Assembly (NCBI RefSeq): GCF_010389155.1
Contig: NC_057769.1
Location: 20,646,735 to 20,710,734, forward strand
Direction: 5' to 3'
Length of the DNA: 64,000 nucleotides
Source of the DNA: Erigeron canadensis
Taxonomy: Eukaryota; Streptophyta; Magnoliopsida; Asterales; Asteraceae
The notes below the pieces were generated by a model. That model did not search any database and was not told the DNA's origin. It saw only the letters and a program-made list of their open reading frames with translations. This document shows, piece by piece, positions 33,570-46,274 of the stretch; within the stretch, counting starts at the first letter, position 1; every line of letters begins with the position of its first letter. The position numbers and the translations under genes were made by a program.

Positions 33570-35199
33570 CCATCTTTATCCCCCCTTGAGCTAAGAATTG
33601 GTGAAGTCTAGATCCAAGAGAATGAACAAGTGCTGTCATTAAGTCCATCTCTTCTTGATGCTTGGCAGCTTGGAGCTTAAGCTAATTCTCCAAAGCTGTA
33701 ACCCTCATTTCTAACATCTTTTTCTCTGAAACAAACAACTCAGCTGCACTTGAACTGGAGCAACTGGACGTGACATAGAAGCAACATCAGATGTAGAAGC
33801 ATGAGGTAGCATCGTAGTTTCAAATGAAGGCATATGAGCACTAAAAGTTCCCGTGGGAGGCATCTGAGGTCATTGCAAAGGAGCCAAATAATGTCCCATG
33901 ATAGTAGAAACAGGAACTGTAGCCTGAATAGGAGCAGACGAAGGCCTAGCAACAACTGTCGGCTCTGGCTCTTGACGAACTGTAGACTCCGGAGCAGTAG
34001 GAATCGTAACAGTTGTAGCCTCAGTGACAACTTGCGCGCGAGAACCAATTCCTAGAATAATAAACTTTGGTCTCGACCTTCTCTCCCCAACAACAACACC
34101 AACAGAAGTAGTAGACACTGAAACAGGAATCTCAACAACTGATGGAGTATCACCAACATTAGGTGCATGAGACCTCTCCATAGCAGCTTGATATACAGCA
34201 AAATCTCTATCAACTTCAGCTTGAGATCGCTGAGAAGTTGGAAGTCTCTCCAGAACATCAACTCCTTTTCTTTGTCTTCTTCTTCGCTTTGGCAATCTTT
34301 CAACCTCTTCTTCATCATCTTCTGAATCTTCAACCTTATTAACAGGCAATTCAGAAGGACCAGCAACATCACCAACTAGAGCAGAGGTAGAAGTAGAAAC
34401 TCCAGTAGTTGGTAGAACAAGATTTGCAGGATCATCAATATCCTCCACAAGAGCATCCATATCTGAATCATGCTCCAGATCTCCAGCATATAAAGGAACA
34501 TCATTGAGTCCCTCAAATTGATCAGCTCGCTCTTCTTGAGGATTATCTTGAGCCTGATCACCACCACCACCACCAGCAGCAGCAACGGGTTCTTCATCTT
34601 CCCAACCTTGTCTAGGTGCAACATAGTTAGGATCAATCAAATGTCTGAACAAAGGTGGATTATCAACATGTACCGGAACATTTCTACCCGACAAGTGCTT
34701 CATACTTTCAACAAATGCCTTATAAGTAAGACGACCTAAATTGAACATAGGACTGTCAAATGGCAATTCAGCTGCATAGTGACGAACGATTATCATCACA
34801 AATCTTGGAAACAGAAAGAATTTCTTGTCTGTACCAAATGACCTCAACTGCTTCTCTAAATTATCAAATATGTACTAAAAAAGTTGTACGGCTTGTTCAG
34901 CACCAAAGCAACCATCTGAGAAGCGTTCTGGATATTCATCCGGTCATAGCCTGTACTCCGATGACTAATGGACCTCAACAAATAGTAAGCTAGCAACTTC
35001 CATTTGCCACGAAGATGATTCCTGAATTATGGGTGAGAAATAGCACCAGTATAACCCATACGACGTAGAGCACCGTCACAAAACTCCTCTGAAAAGTCAG
35101 TCGGACCTTGCTCTATCTCGACATCACCTAAGTGTAATATCGTCCGTAAGTCTCCAGCCGAGAACGAGAATGAACGTCCTCCAACATGAAATCGTTAAT
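33570..35199 (-). pseudogene. Copia E extra post-pol ORF, first part
   Basis: Begins near 35199 (frame GGRSFSFSAGDLRTILHLGD), continues through two stops, then is open at 34847-33870 (325 residues: FFLFPRFVMIIVRHYAAELP, an acidic region, a basic KRRRRQRKG cluster, Pro/Val/Thr-rich tail) and ends in a coiled-coil-like piece (KLQAAKHQEEMDLMTALVHS, about 33600-33680). It resembles large uncharacterised ORFs that accompany Asteraceae retrotransposons; this is recall, not a search. Role unknown: env-like, regulatory, or a captured sequence. Confidence 0.55.
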
Positions 35200-35239
35200 T
35201 CTTATAGTCAAAAACAAACACGAAAAGAGATGAGTTCGA

Positions 35240-35600
35240 TCGAAAACAGCTACGAATGAATAGTTCGCACGAGGGAAGCAAGTTCGTGTGATTTACTTAG
35301 GGTTAATTTTCGATTAATGATAATTAATGAATAGTAATAACCCATATTTATATTCGAATCCTCATGGGCCGGGCCGAAGGACTAACTTCGTGGGCTTCGT
35401 GAAGACATCAGTGCGAAGCATGCTGACGTCAGCACGAAGGACTTCGAATTTTCAGAATTTTATTCACACAAGCTTCATTCCATAGCCAAATTTTGTCAAT
35501 TTTCCAGAAAACTTATTAAGGAAAACTACAAAAATTCCAGAAACATAAACCTGTGACACTCGTAACTAAAAACCTGTATCTACTCGAATATGCAATCGTA
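35240..35600 (-). promoter_or_regulatory. LTR-like promoter candidate in front of the extra ORF
   Basis: On the minus strand it has TGACGTCA inside TGCTGACGTCAGCA (35421-35434), then AAGCCCACGAA and GGCCCGGCCCAT, then TATAAATA (complement of 35345-35352), in the same order and with similar spacing (about 72 against 83 bp) as the E LTR, followed by the start of the extra ORF. The match is in motif order more than in continuous sequence. Confidence 0.4.
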
Positions 35601-37374
35601 GATCATCCGTACTAACTTGTCATCACAATAATGTATCAAATAAATCTTACATTATTATCTTGACATAAAATCGACCATTTCTTCATTGATGTTTAACTTT
35701 AAACAAATGCAAACTTACATTAAAACATATTTAATGTATAATGCATTACAATAAATCAAAATATCATATCAACAACCTATCACATTACATCTTAGGTTGT
35801 GATCTTGATAATACACAAAATAACCTATCACACTAAGTCTTTGGTTAATAAATACAAGGCAATCCATCCTTGTAGCACAGTTCTTGTAATATCTGAGCGC
35901 ATTTTATTGTCCGTCGCAATGCAATTCTATAAGCAAGCGAAAACAATTTTGCCTTCAATCACAATCTGAAATTTTGATGCCAATTTCATTGTAAAATGAG
36001 TTTATTATCTGTAACCTGCACACTTAACAAACTTCATCAATGTATCAAAAACAATAAAATATCATAAATATGCAAAACAATCAAAATCTTAACCTAGCAA
36101 TCATTACAAGATCTAAGGCAAGTCCAATCTTGTCAAGCATACTCATCAACCAAAAACAATTGAAATTTCAAAATTTACTTGAAACACATTCAAATATATT
36201 TTGACTTTTCAATTTTCATAATCATTTCATTTTCTAAATTAAACAACTTATGTATTAATTAGAAAATCCATCTCTTAAACATACTTACCATAAGCAACAA
36301 GACTCATATAATTCACTAAGAATTATAACTTTTAATGCTTATCAAATCTCTCGTGCAATAAGAACTAGTTTGACACACAAACTGACACTTATTACAAAAA
36401 TAAAAATAAAAAATAAAAACAAAAAATAACTAAAATAAAAACTAAACTACTTTATTGATTTACAAGAAATCTTAAGTTTCTGCAGATTAGATCAGATTAG
36501 CATTTACATAAGTCTGCAAGTGAGAAATAATTCTCTTATTATTAGTTATGAACAGTGACTCAACCACGATTACCGGTATATTTGTCCTTTTAATCACTCG
36601 GTACTTCCAGTTTCCTTTGAGATATGACACTTTCGACATACTTCTGTAATCGATACAAGCACTAAGATAACAAATATTCAATATATATTCAAAAACATCC
36701 TTAAACAAATCATGAGACACTTTTTAGATAACAAAATTTGATTACTTTGTGATTTAACTTATTTGCTTTTGCATTTCATTATTTATAAGGAACCCGTGAT
36801 TTTCTATGAGACCCATGTAGCGAACTTTCTGACAACCTATCCCAAGTTGGAAGCTTTAGGTAGGCTAGGTATACAAAGACACCCCTAGGACATACTTGTC
36901 CGAATCTCAAAGACCACATTAGCCCCTTAATTTACATTCATTTCATTTGCATAAACAATATCACATTTAACTTTCATGCTTATGAGTTGTAGAGATTTTT
37001 GCCTATATTTTGAATAAATCCTATAGTAATGCTAGATCTGTCACAAAATTTAAGGACTAGATCAATTCATTACTGAAAAGCAAGCATTCTCAGCCATATA
37101 TCTGAATATGTTTCCCACAAGACATTGTATAAATTAAGTTCAGATTTAAGGAAACCTTGCTACTTTGTGTCTATCAATATATCCCAAATTGTAATCACTG
37201 AACTAAGCAGTTATATTACGATCAAGTAGACTTAAAAGCTAAGTATCCTCACTTCTAATCATCTTACAGCATTAACTTGAATCTCTTCATATTTTTGTCA
37301 TTTTCTCATTTTTCACATTTTTATGGTTTTTATGACACTAAGAACTCTTTTTGTATTTTTATGACTCTAGCTAT
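35601..37374. other. AT-rich non-coding gap of copia E
   Basis: About 1.8 kb between the RNase H end and the LTR-like segment. No supported ORF and no repeat structure that I can define. Confidence 0.5.
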
Positions 37375-38835
37375 TTATAGACACAAACTTACAAAATTAG
37401 TTCTTTGAGAGATATAATATGAATCAGCATTCTTCATCCCATTGAGAAGAATTAACTTCTCAAATCGAGCCTTATCAAATGCTTTGGTATACAGATCAAC
37501 TAAATTATCATCGGTTATAACCCTTTCCAAATGAATTAACTTCTTTTGGGCACAATCACGCAAGAAATGATGTCTAATATCAATATGCTTGGTGACCTTA
37601 TGCATGACAGGGTTATTTATAATGTCTATAGCTGACTTATTGTCTATTCTAATAGGAGTATCAAGAAAATCCATACCGTAGTCACGAAGATGTTGCTGAA
37701 TCCACAATACCTGGGAACAACAGCTACCAGCAGCCATATACTCCGCCTCACATGAAGACTGAGCAACACATGTCTGCTTCTTGCACTGCCACGATACTAA
37801 TCTTCCTCCTAACAACTGACAACCTCCAGTCGTAGACTTTCTGTCATTGTTACAACCGCCAAAATACGAATCAGTATATGCAACAAAATCAAACGTTCCT
37901 CCCATAGGATACCATAGACCAAGCCCTTGGTTTCCCATAAGATAACGTAGAATACGTTTTGCTGCAACCAAATGTGACTCTTTCGGACTAGCTTGAAATC
38001 TAGCGCAAAGACAAACAGCGAACATAATATCTGGACGCGAAGCAGTCAGATACATCAATGAGCCAATAATAGCACGATAATAAGTTGCATCCACAAGTTC
38101 ATCTTTCGGATCAAGAACCCCTAAACCATGATTTTGCTGAATAGGAGTACCATATGTCATCGACATACTTAGACTGGTGAATAAAGAATCCATCTTTCCT
38201 TTGATCGACTTGCAGTCTGAGGAAAAATTGAAGTTCCCCCATAGCACTCATTTCAAATTCATTTTTCATGCTCATTTCAAACTCTTTGCACATCTTTATA
38301 TTAGATGAACCAAAAATGATATCATCCACGTAAACTTGTACAATTAGATAATCTCGCTTCTTCCACTTGATAAACAATGTGCTGTCTATCGATCCTCTTG
38401 TAAATCCATTTGTCAACAAATGTGTCGAAAACTTTTCACATACCACACTCTGGGTGCTTGATGCAATCCATAAAGAGCCTTATCCAAACGATATGCTCTT
38501 CTTGGATAATTCGGATCTTCAAACCCCGGTGGTTGGTGAACATACACTTCTTCTTTAACTTCACCGTATAAAAAGGCACTCTTAATGTGTAACTGATACA
38601 CCTTTATACCTTTGAAGCTTGCATAGGCTAAAAATAACCTTATAGCTTCAATCCTAGCAACTGGCGCAAAAGTTTCGTTATAGTCATATCCTTCTCGTTG
38701 TGCAAACCCCTGAACAACCAAACGTACTTTATTTCTAGTAACAACCCCTTTGTCATCTCGTTTGCACTTATATACCCAACGAGTTCCAATCGGTTCGTTA
38801 TCTCTAGGCACATCTACTAACTCCAACTTTTTCAA
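37375..38835 (-). pseudogene. Copia E reverse transcriptase and RNase H
   Basis: Three overlapping frames (38835-38413, 38446-38111, 38247-37375) with frameshifts near 38430 and 38230. RT motifs: TRWVYKCKRDDKG, SAFLYGEVKEEVYVHQPPGF, YVDDIIFGSS. The first catalytic Asp is lost: KVYQLHIKSAFLYG has His where copia RTs have Asp (family knowledge). RNase H is well kept: DSYFGGCNNDRKSTTGG, SSCEAEYMA, DNKSAIDIINNPVMHKVTKHIDIRHH. In a working element this makes cDNA; here the lost Asp and the frameshifts make it inactive. Confidence 0.85.
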
Positions 38836-39077
38836 ATTGAGCTAATTCTTCTTGCATAGCTTCAACCCAACATGGATCTTGAAGTGCTGCCTTAACATTC
38901 TTAGGTTCTACTTGTGAAATGAAAACAAACTAGTCAGATCCTTATTCAACTGATTTCTATTCGAACAGGTTATGTAGCATTACCAAGAATATTTTCAACT
39001 GGATGATCCTTATTAATTCGAAATTGAGGAACCGAATTAACATTCAGACTTTCTCCTAAATTCATCTTAACCTGAAA
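38836..39077 (-). pseudogene. Copia E linker before RT, cut by element B
   Basis: Minus-strand fragments read KMNLGESLNVNSVPQFRINKDHPVENILGN and, nearer to RT, QDPCWVEAMQEELAQFEKLE, the usual lead into copia RT, with frame breaks between. The sequence stops at 39077 where gypsy sequence begins. Confidence 0.7.
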
Positions 39078-39242
39078 CTCAAGAACAAGCGTTACACAAT
39101 TGTGAAAGTTAGATGGAATGCTAGACGCGGGGCCAAGTTCACTTGGGAGCGTGAGGACCATATGAAGTCCAAGTACCCAGATTTGTTTAATAATTAGTGT
39201 TTTGTTAGATTTCGGGACGAAATCCTTTTATCGGGGGAATAA
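39078..39242 (+). pseudogene. Element B: orphan pol 3' end and polypurine tract
   Basis: Encodes the chromodomain-like pol tail (KNKRYTIVKVRWNARRG..., TWE..DHMKSKYPDLFNN), ends at the same stop codon as 46228, then carries the tract cgggggaataa before the LTR. Almost identical to 46109-46274. Confidence 0.85.
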
Positions 39243-41582
39243 TGTAACATCCGTGAATTTTGACCCGTTGACTTAATGTGTAATTTGATGAATTATTGAA
39301 ATAAAAGATGTTTTAGGTTAATCTTGTGATTAAATGACTAACTTTATACTCGTTGGGTCGTTTGGCGGTGTGCTAGATGATATGTCGCGGGTTATGAACT
39401 TACTAGTTATGTTGATGGGTCAACCCATGGATCAAGTCATGATCCATGACCCACTTTAGTCAACCCAACCCCCGCCCACCTTATCCTTTCCTTCCCTTAT
39501 TCTTCTTACTTCTCTCTCTCTCTTCCTTACACTCAAGAACACACCCTCTTCTTCCTCTCTCTCTCTTTAGATTTATTCTTAGTTTAAGGTAATTCAAGCT
39601 TAATAATTTCAAGAATAATAAACCTTATTATCATAATAACATCATATCGAAGATTCGGGCTCCAAAGTGCAAGAACACATCACATTCGGGTTAAATTTCG
39701 GATTCGAGTGTTACGTGGTGAGCTTGGTAAGTTAAACTTGTCCCATAACCTTTATTTTATCTTTGTTTCTTTGTTTCTAGTTGAAGTCAAGTGGATTCGG
39801 GTCTTGAATCATGTTGAAAAGCTTGCTAGTATCATCTAGGGTTTTTAGGTGATTAGTTCAAGGATTTAAGGTTTGATTTGGGTTATGGAATGAAATTGTA
39901 GGATGGGTTATGTTTAAATATGGTTTAGGTTTGATTTTGTGGGATAAAAACTGATTTGGAGAAGTGTTGGAACTAAAATGGAAGCCAAAATTGGGTTTGG
40001 GTCATGGTTGTATGCTGGAACTAAAGGATTTGGGCTGCAGGAGGTGTTCACTGCAGCGCAGTGAGGTGTGCCAAACCTCACTGCGGCGCAGTGATGAAAG
40101 GTTGTCCGGCAGTTTTCGAACGTAGTTTTCAAACGCTTGTATCTTTCAAATCGTAAGTCCAATAGAGACATGTGACCTGTCGTTTGATTCGTAAATGAGT
40201 CTAGTTTCTTGTAGTAACCTTTAATTTGGTTGAAACCTTCCCCATTTCTAAAAAGGTCAAGTCTTTTGGGTCTAAGTCTTTATTCGGGAAAAGTTACTAA
40301 TGCTTGGGTACGTTGTGGCCGACTTAAACTTGGATTAGACCTTACCTAGACGTCTTAACAACCTTATTTAGTCCCGAGAGTTACTAGGGTTGTACTCGTT
40401 ATGAGTAGGATGTAGATGAATCGTGCTAATAATTACATATGATATTATAATTATAGGTGGTGGACGTGAAGTGATTGCAAGACAACTCTAATTTGATTTT
40501 AACTTGTATTAACTACTCTTAGCCGATCAAGGTGAGTTCGTATCTCCCTACTCTATTGAGATTTGGTCTGAAAAGCGTACATTGTGTGTTTTATTGTTTG
40601 CATCAACTGTTTGTTGATCGAATGATGATTGATGGTTGAATTGAATTGTTCATGTGAGTTGGTCTGAAAGAGGTTTTATTTTGGGTTAAATGTACATACA
40701 TGGAAGTCGACTTCGTTTTCAAAAGGTTTGAGATGTGGAGGGTTAGCCGCTGGTATACCCTGTATACAAACATCGAGGACTCTTTGAAAGCAAGCCCTCT
40801 CAAGTGTGTGTATCTATAGTTTGATCAGATTGTTGGTTATTGGATGTCGGATTGATGGATTGTTGGGGTTGCGTTGTGTTGGTTGCTTTGAGATGATTTG
40901 GTTGTCTGTTGAGACAAATGTGTTTATCTTGGTATAGACGTATACACTGGTGTTGGTCATCCGGGTTTATAGACGTATATTCGCCGACGTTGTTGATATG
41001 CCACATTGGTCATGGTGATGACATGTGAGTATCGTTGCATAGATGGTATGATGGCCATACATATCATACGTATTTTGGTTTGGCATGCTTATCATTCGCA
41101 TCATGGCATTGGCATTGCATTTGTCATTCTTTTACGCATATTATATTGTAATGCATTGGTTGGATGATGTGTAAGACTACTTGTATGCTATGAATTGTTC
41201 TTGCTTTATGATATGTGGTTATTGTCGGTGGTTCCTCTTGGACCACCACTACGGACTCACCAACCTCGTGTTGACTTGTTAGTACACTTTTCAGGTAATC
41301 AGGTGAACCAAGGACGTGATCTTGTGTAGCTTTTGGACTCGGGCATAGACTTCATGGATCAAGGATTCATTCGCCCACTTTTGATTAATGCTTAGGATCG
41401 ATAGCCATCTCTAGAATTCTCTTTTGTAAACTTTGATGGTCATTTGCTCCTTGTGAATTGTATGAATATTTGACTTGTTATGGATTCACCGAATTCATTA
41501 TTTTCATTTAGTTGCCTACGATAATCCCTCCTTGTGCTATGTGATTTCCGTAATATTCCGAGCCCTAGCTCGGGGTGTTACA
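39243..41582 (+). repeat. Element B LTR, left copy
   Basis: 2340 bp, TGTAACATCCGTG to CTCGGGGTGTTACA. It contains two 15-bp palindromes (40049-40063, 40079-40093) and the 34-bp motif at 40735-40768. Confidence 0.92.
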
Positions 41583-42310
41583 GAATGGTGGCCCATGCGA
41601 GGTCGTAGAGAATTAGGTGGTTTGACCTAGACTACGGCTTAAGTTAAAACTCTTCATATAGCATGCATGGGTAGGAATTTTGTGTGCAACTTGATTTGTG
41701 TGAACCCTAGAAAGTGTGCGTTGGGAGTTCGTAGTTGAGACCAATTATGTGATGACTTGAGTACGATATGGTTTTGGTTTGAGCTTGATTGCGATTGAGA
41801 TGTATTGTTATTGTTTGGTAATAATTGTTGATTTAGGGCAAGGTGAAGTTATGGCGTTAACTTGATGTAACATTGTGGCAACCCTAAAAGAGCGTGATCA
41901 ACTATTTTAGGGTTACCCGATGTTATAGCAATTTAATGACATCACGGATTGCACACGCTTGGGTTAAAGCATAATAAGGAACCGATATGCTTTTTGGGAA
42001 GTCGATTGAGTGGAGGGTTAGCCGCCGGTACACCCTGTATACAAACTCGATCGATAATTAGAAAGCATATTGGATTCGGATTATACTTTGAACCATCCGT
42101 GCTAGATTCTTGGATTGTATGATAAATGATTATAGTGAACTCGGTACGATAAGTAATGAATTCCCCCTAGAAATCTATCGCTCTTGCCTCAGCTTAATGG
42201 TATAAAATGTGTATGTTATATCGACATGAGAGCATTGACAACTTGTGTGACTAACATGTGAGCAATTCGAGACTAACTTTCGGGTCAACGTGTTATTTGT
42301 TTTTATAGAA
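41583..42310 (+). other. Leader of element B with degenerate primer site
   Basis: Aligned with element A, which reads gaatggtaccagagccatgg here, B reads gaatggtggcccatgcgagg. The initiator-Met site has lost about four bases and changed several others. The 34-bp leader motif is at 42010-42043. Confidence 0.7.
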
Positions 42311-43993
42311 ATGGTAAGACCAAGAAGAGCTGGAGCTAACTATAGGGCTAACTCGGAAGAACCTCAACCGGAAGTGCAAGGAGGTAGGGGCCGGGGTGGT
42401 AGAGGCCGTGGTAGAGGACGAGGTAGGGGCCGAGGTAAGGGTCGTGGTGAGGCTCGTAGGCCTAACTTGGCGGATGTGATTGCTCAAACGGTTACCAATA
42501 TCATGCCAACTATTGTTGCCCAAGTCCAAGCAACTCTTGATGGGAACAATGGGGTACAACCTAATGAGCATCAAAATGTTGGAAACCCGGAAAATGTGAA
42601 TGATGAGGGTGCTCAACCTCATGTTGTAAAAGAAGAAGAAGAAGAAGAACTCGAAAGAGTGGACAACTATAGGGCTAGGTATAACCAACATGGAGTATAC
42701 CGCCAAGGTTGTCAATTCAAAGATTTCAAGAATTGTGGGGCACCGGAGTTTGATGGGTTGGGTGGGCCTGTGGAATGTATAAAATGGTTTGAGAGGATTG
42801 AGGCGGTGGTTGAAAGGAGTCATTGTACTTACGATGACCAAATTTATTATGCCTCCGGTATGTTCAAGGAACATGCTTTAAGTTGGTGGAACCAAGAGAA
42901 GGCCTTGGGTCGGGCCCACAATTTGGAATGGGCCGACTTCAAGAACAAAGTGAAAGAGAAGTTTTGCCCACCTTATGAGCTCCAAAACTTGACCATCGAG
43001 TTTGTCCATCTCAAAATGGATGGGGCCGACTACAAGAGCTATGTTAGACGATTCCAAGAGTTGTCTACCCTTGTTCCTTACCTAGTGAGCACCGAGTCTC
43101 GGGCCATTGAGAAGTTTGTTTTGGGTTTGACTCCACAAGTCCGTTCTCTCATCAATCCGGTCATGCCTACTTCCATGGTCGAGGCTATTAACCGTGCCGG
43201 TAGTGTTACCGAAGACTTGTTAAGAAGTGGAGTTTTGAGTAAATCATCATCGTCATCATCAAAAAGAAAGGAGGTTGGGGAAACGGGTGGTCCAAGGAAG
43301 ATGGGAAGGTTTAACCCCAAGAATGCTAATCGGGGTAGGGTGATGGCGGCGGTGGAGCCAGTGAAGAAGTCTTATGAGGGGCCCCACCCACATTGTGGAA
43401 GATGCAATAGACACCACCCTGCCAATGTTCAATGTGGGGCATGCTTTAATTGTAACCAGGTGGGGCATGTGGTGAAAGAATGTAGGGCACCAAGGATGGG
43501 TACGGGTCCACTCAATGTAGCTCCTATTCAAGCTTTTCCTCCTCAAGGCAATCAAAGAAGAGGCGAATGTTATGTGTGCGGTAGCCCTAATCATTACCGT
43601 AACAATTGTCCTCGATGGGTGGGACAACAAGTTCAAGTGGCCGTTCACCCCAATCAACTACAAATTGCTGCGCCTAACCAAAACCGGGGACAACAAGGTT
43701 ACCAAGTGCAACCCCGTGGCCGAGCCTTTGCGGTCAATGCAAATGAGGCCCATAATGATCCCAATGTTGTTACAGGTACCTTTCTTCTTAATGGTCATTA
43801 TGCAACGGTTTTATTTGATTCCGGAGCCGATTATAGTTTTGTGTCCTCTCGCTTTATTCCTTTAATTGATGTGCATCCGTGTGCCCTAAACTATGTACTC
43901 GATATAGAAACGGTAAATGGCGCCTTAGCAAAACTTAGTCAAATACTTCGTGATTGTATTTTGACTCTAAACGATGCCTTTCGAAATCGGTAG
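42311..43993 (+). pseudogene. Element B gag and protease
   Basis: Start at MVRPRRAG (42311), matching element A; an in-frame Met seven codons upstream is less likely. RG-rich N-terminus, acidic KEEEEEELE stretch, Gag core (EWADFKNKVKEKFCPPYELQ, KSYVRRFQELSTLVPYLVS), two intact zinc knuckles (CFNCNQVGHVVKEC, CYVCGSPNHYRNNC), then protease LFDSGADYSFVS. The frame is lost just after the protease core (stop at 43991-43993); the protease tail continues in another frame. Gag itself looks intact and could be supplied in trans, which I infer. Confidence 0.85.
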
Positions 43994-45060
43994 CTTTGAT
44001 GTTATTGTGGGAATGGATTGGTTAACGGCGGTAAATGCAACTATTGATTGTGGTGAGAGGGTTGTTAAAATACCAATTGAAGACCGTTCCTATTGTTTGT
44101 GAATTCCCCGATGTTTTTCCGGAAGAATTACCGGGATTACCCCCATCTCATGAACTTGACTTTCGTATCAATCTTATTCCAGGAGCCGCGCCCGTGGCAA
44201 AAGCTCCTTATAGACTTGCTCTCAACGAAATGCAAGAACTCAAAGCTCAACTTAAGGAACTTCAAGAGAAGGGTTTCATCCGCCCTAGTCAATCTCCTTA
44301 GGGTGCTCCTATTCTCTTTGTCAAGAAGAAAGATGGGTCGTTTAGAATGTGTATAGACTACCGGGAATTGAATAAGCTCACGGTAAAGAATCGATATCCT
44401 CTTCCTCGAATCGATGATCTCTTTGACCGACTTCAAGGTGCCAAGCACTTTTCCAAAGTCGATCTCCGCTCGGGTTATCATCAACTCCGGGTTCATAAAG
44501 ATGACATTCATAAAACGGCTTTCCGAACTCGGTATGGGCACTTTGAATTTACCGTTATGCCTTTCGGGTTGACCAATGCACCGGCGGTGTTCATGGATTT
44601 TATGAACCGAGTGTGTCGCCCTTTCTTGGACAAGTTCGTCATTGTCTTTATTGATGACATACTTGTTTATTCTAAAACAAAGGAAGAACATGCCGAACAC
44701 TTGCAAGAAGTACTTGAGTTGTTAAGAAAGGAGAAATTGTATGCTAAATTCTCGAAGTGTGAGTTTTGGTTGGAGAAGGTTCATTTTCTTGGTCACATGG
44801 TGGTAAGGACGGTATTCATGTTGACCCAAGTAAGATCGAAGCGGTTAAGAATTGGAGGAGACCCGAAACACCTTCCGAAATTCGTCAATTTCTTGGATTG
44901 GCGGGTTACTATAGAAGATTTATCGAAAATTTCTCTCGCATTGCACAACCTCTTACACTCTTGACTCAAAAAGAACGAAAATCGAATGGGGTGATACACA
45001 AGAACAAGCCTTCCAAACTCTTAAGGACATGTTGTGTGAAGCACCCATTCTAACCCTTCC
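43994..45060 (+). pseudogene. Element B reverse transcriptase and start of RNase H, broken
   Basis: The protease-RT linker is shortened compared with A (joins after KIPIED to PIVCEFPDVFPEELPGL). RT is in one frame from 44101 to about 44805 except for TAG at 44299-44301, where A has Trp. FIDDILVYS is intact. A frameshift near 44805 and another near 44990 follow. RNase H breaks off after EAPILTLPE (about 45060). Confidence 0.85.
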
Positions 45061-45851
45061 CGAGGCAAAGACGTTGGCTTGAACTCCTTAGTGACTATGA
45101 TTGTGACATTCGTTATCATCCGGGCAAGGCCAATGTGGTAGCCGATGCCTTGAGCCGTAAGGAAAGGGTTAAACCAAGACGTGCTAGGGTTATGAGCCTC
45201 ACGGTAGGACCAAACATTCGTGATCGAATTATTGCGGCTCAAGTACAAGACACTCGACCGGAAAATTTTGGAAATGAGAATATGGATGGTATGGAGCAAC
45301 AATTTGATAGAAAAAGTGATAACGGGCTCTATCTAGTTGAAAGGCTCTGGGTTCCCATTTTTGGCAATCTAAGAACACTTCTCATGCATGAAGCTCATCG
45401 ATCACCTTATTCGGTCCACCCCGGGTCGGATAAGATGTATTTTGATTTAAGAGATTTCTATTGGTGGCCAGGTATGAAGCGGGACATGGCTAAGTATGTG
45501 AGTGAGTGCCTTACTTGCATACAAGTGAAAGCCGATCATAAGAAGCCACCCGGATTGTTAGTGCAACCCGAGGCCCCCGAATGGAAATGGGAACACATTG
45601 CAATAGACTTCATAACGAAGTTACCGAAGACAAGAAGTGGCCGCGATACAATTTGGGTGATAGTTGATCAGTTAACGAAGTCGGCTCATTTCGTGGCCAT
45701 TCGTGAAACTGATGGTGTTGACACCTTAGCTCGTTTGTACATCAAGGAAGTGGTGTCTAAACATGGAGTTCCGGTTTCTATCATCTCCAATAGAGATTCC
45801 CGGTATAACTCGAATTTATGGAGGGCATTTAATCATGTAATGGGCACATGA
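45061..45851 (+). pseudogene. Element B RNase H end and integrase, first part
   Basis: At about 45061 the sequence jumps from the RNase H start to [34 protein letters not shown], so most of RNase H (about 90 residues compared with A) is deleted. The integrase zinc finger (HPGSDKMYFDLRDFYWWPGM..CLTC) and first Asp (AIDFITKLPKTRSG) are present. The second catalytic region reads SIISNRDSRY, with Asn where A has Asp315. The frame ends at a stop after NHVMGT. Confidence 0.82.
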
Positions 45852-46228
45852 CTAAATATGAGCACGACATTTCATCCTCAAACAGATGGACAAACCGAAA
45901 GAACGATACAAACACTTGAATTGCCACAAGAAGTTGGTTAGAATTGCCACAAGAACTTGGTGGAGTGCATGATGTCTTCCATATTTGTAACCTACGAAAA
46001 TGTTTGGCGGACCCGACACAACATGTGCTTATGAATGAAATTTGGGTAGACAAGAATCTGAATTTTGTGGAGGAGCCGGTAGAGATTTTGGACCGTCAAA
46101 CCAAGAAGCTCAAGAACAAGCGTTACACAATTGTGAAAGTTAGATGGAATGCTAGACGCGGGGCCGAGTTCACTTGGGAGCATGAGGACCATATGAAGTC
46201 CAAGTACCCAGATTTGTTTAATAATTAG
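45852..46228 (+). pseudogene. Element B integrase end and chromodomain-like tail
   Basis: After [16 protein letters not shown] the sequence jumps to LPQELGGVHDVFHICNLRKC, skipping about 145 residues present in A. A short tandem duplication of attgccacaagaa lies at the junction (about 45920-45955). The tail ends MKSKYPDLFNN. Confidence 0.8.
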
Positions 46229-46254
46229 TGTTTTGTTAGATTTCGGGACGAAAT

Positions 46255-46274
46255 CCTTTTATCGAAGGGAATAA
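46255..46274 (+). promoter_or_regulatory. Polypurine tract of element B
   Basis: cgaagggaataa directly before the right LTR; the orphan copy at 39231-39242 has cgggggaataa. Confidence 0.7.

Noticed and set aside
40603..41006. Minus-strand open frames repeated at 47667-48120 as a gene present twice
   Set aside because: They lie in the two LTRs of element B on the antisense strand and repeat only because the LTRs repeat.
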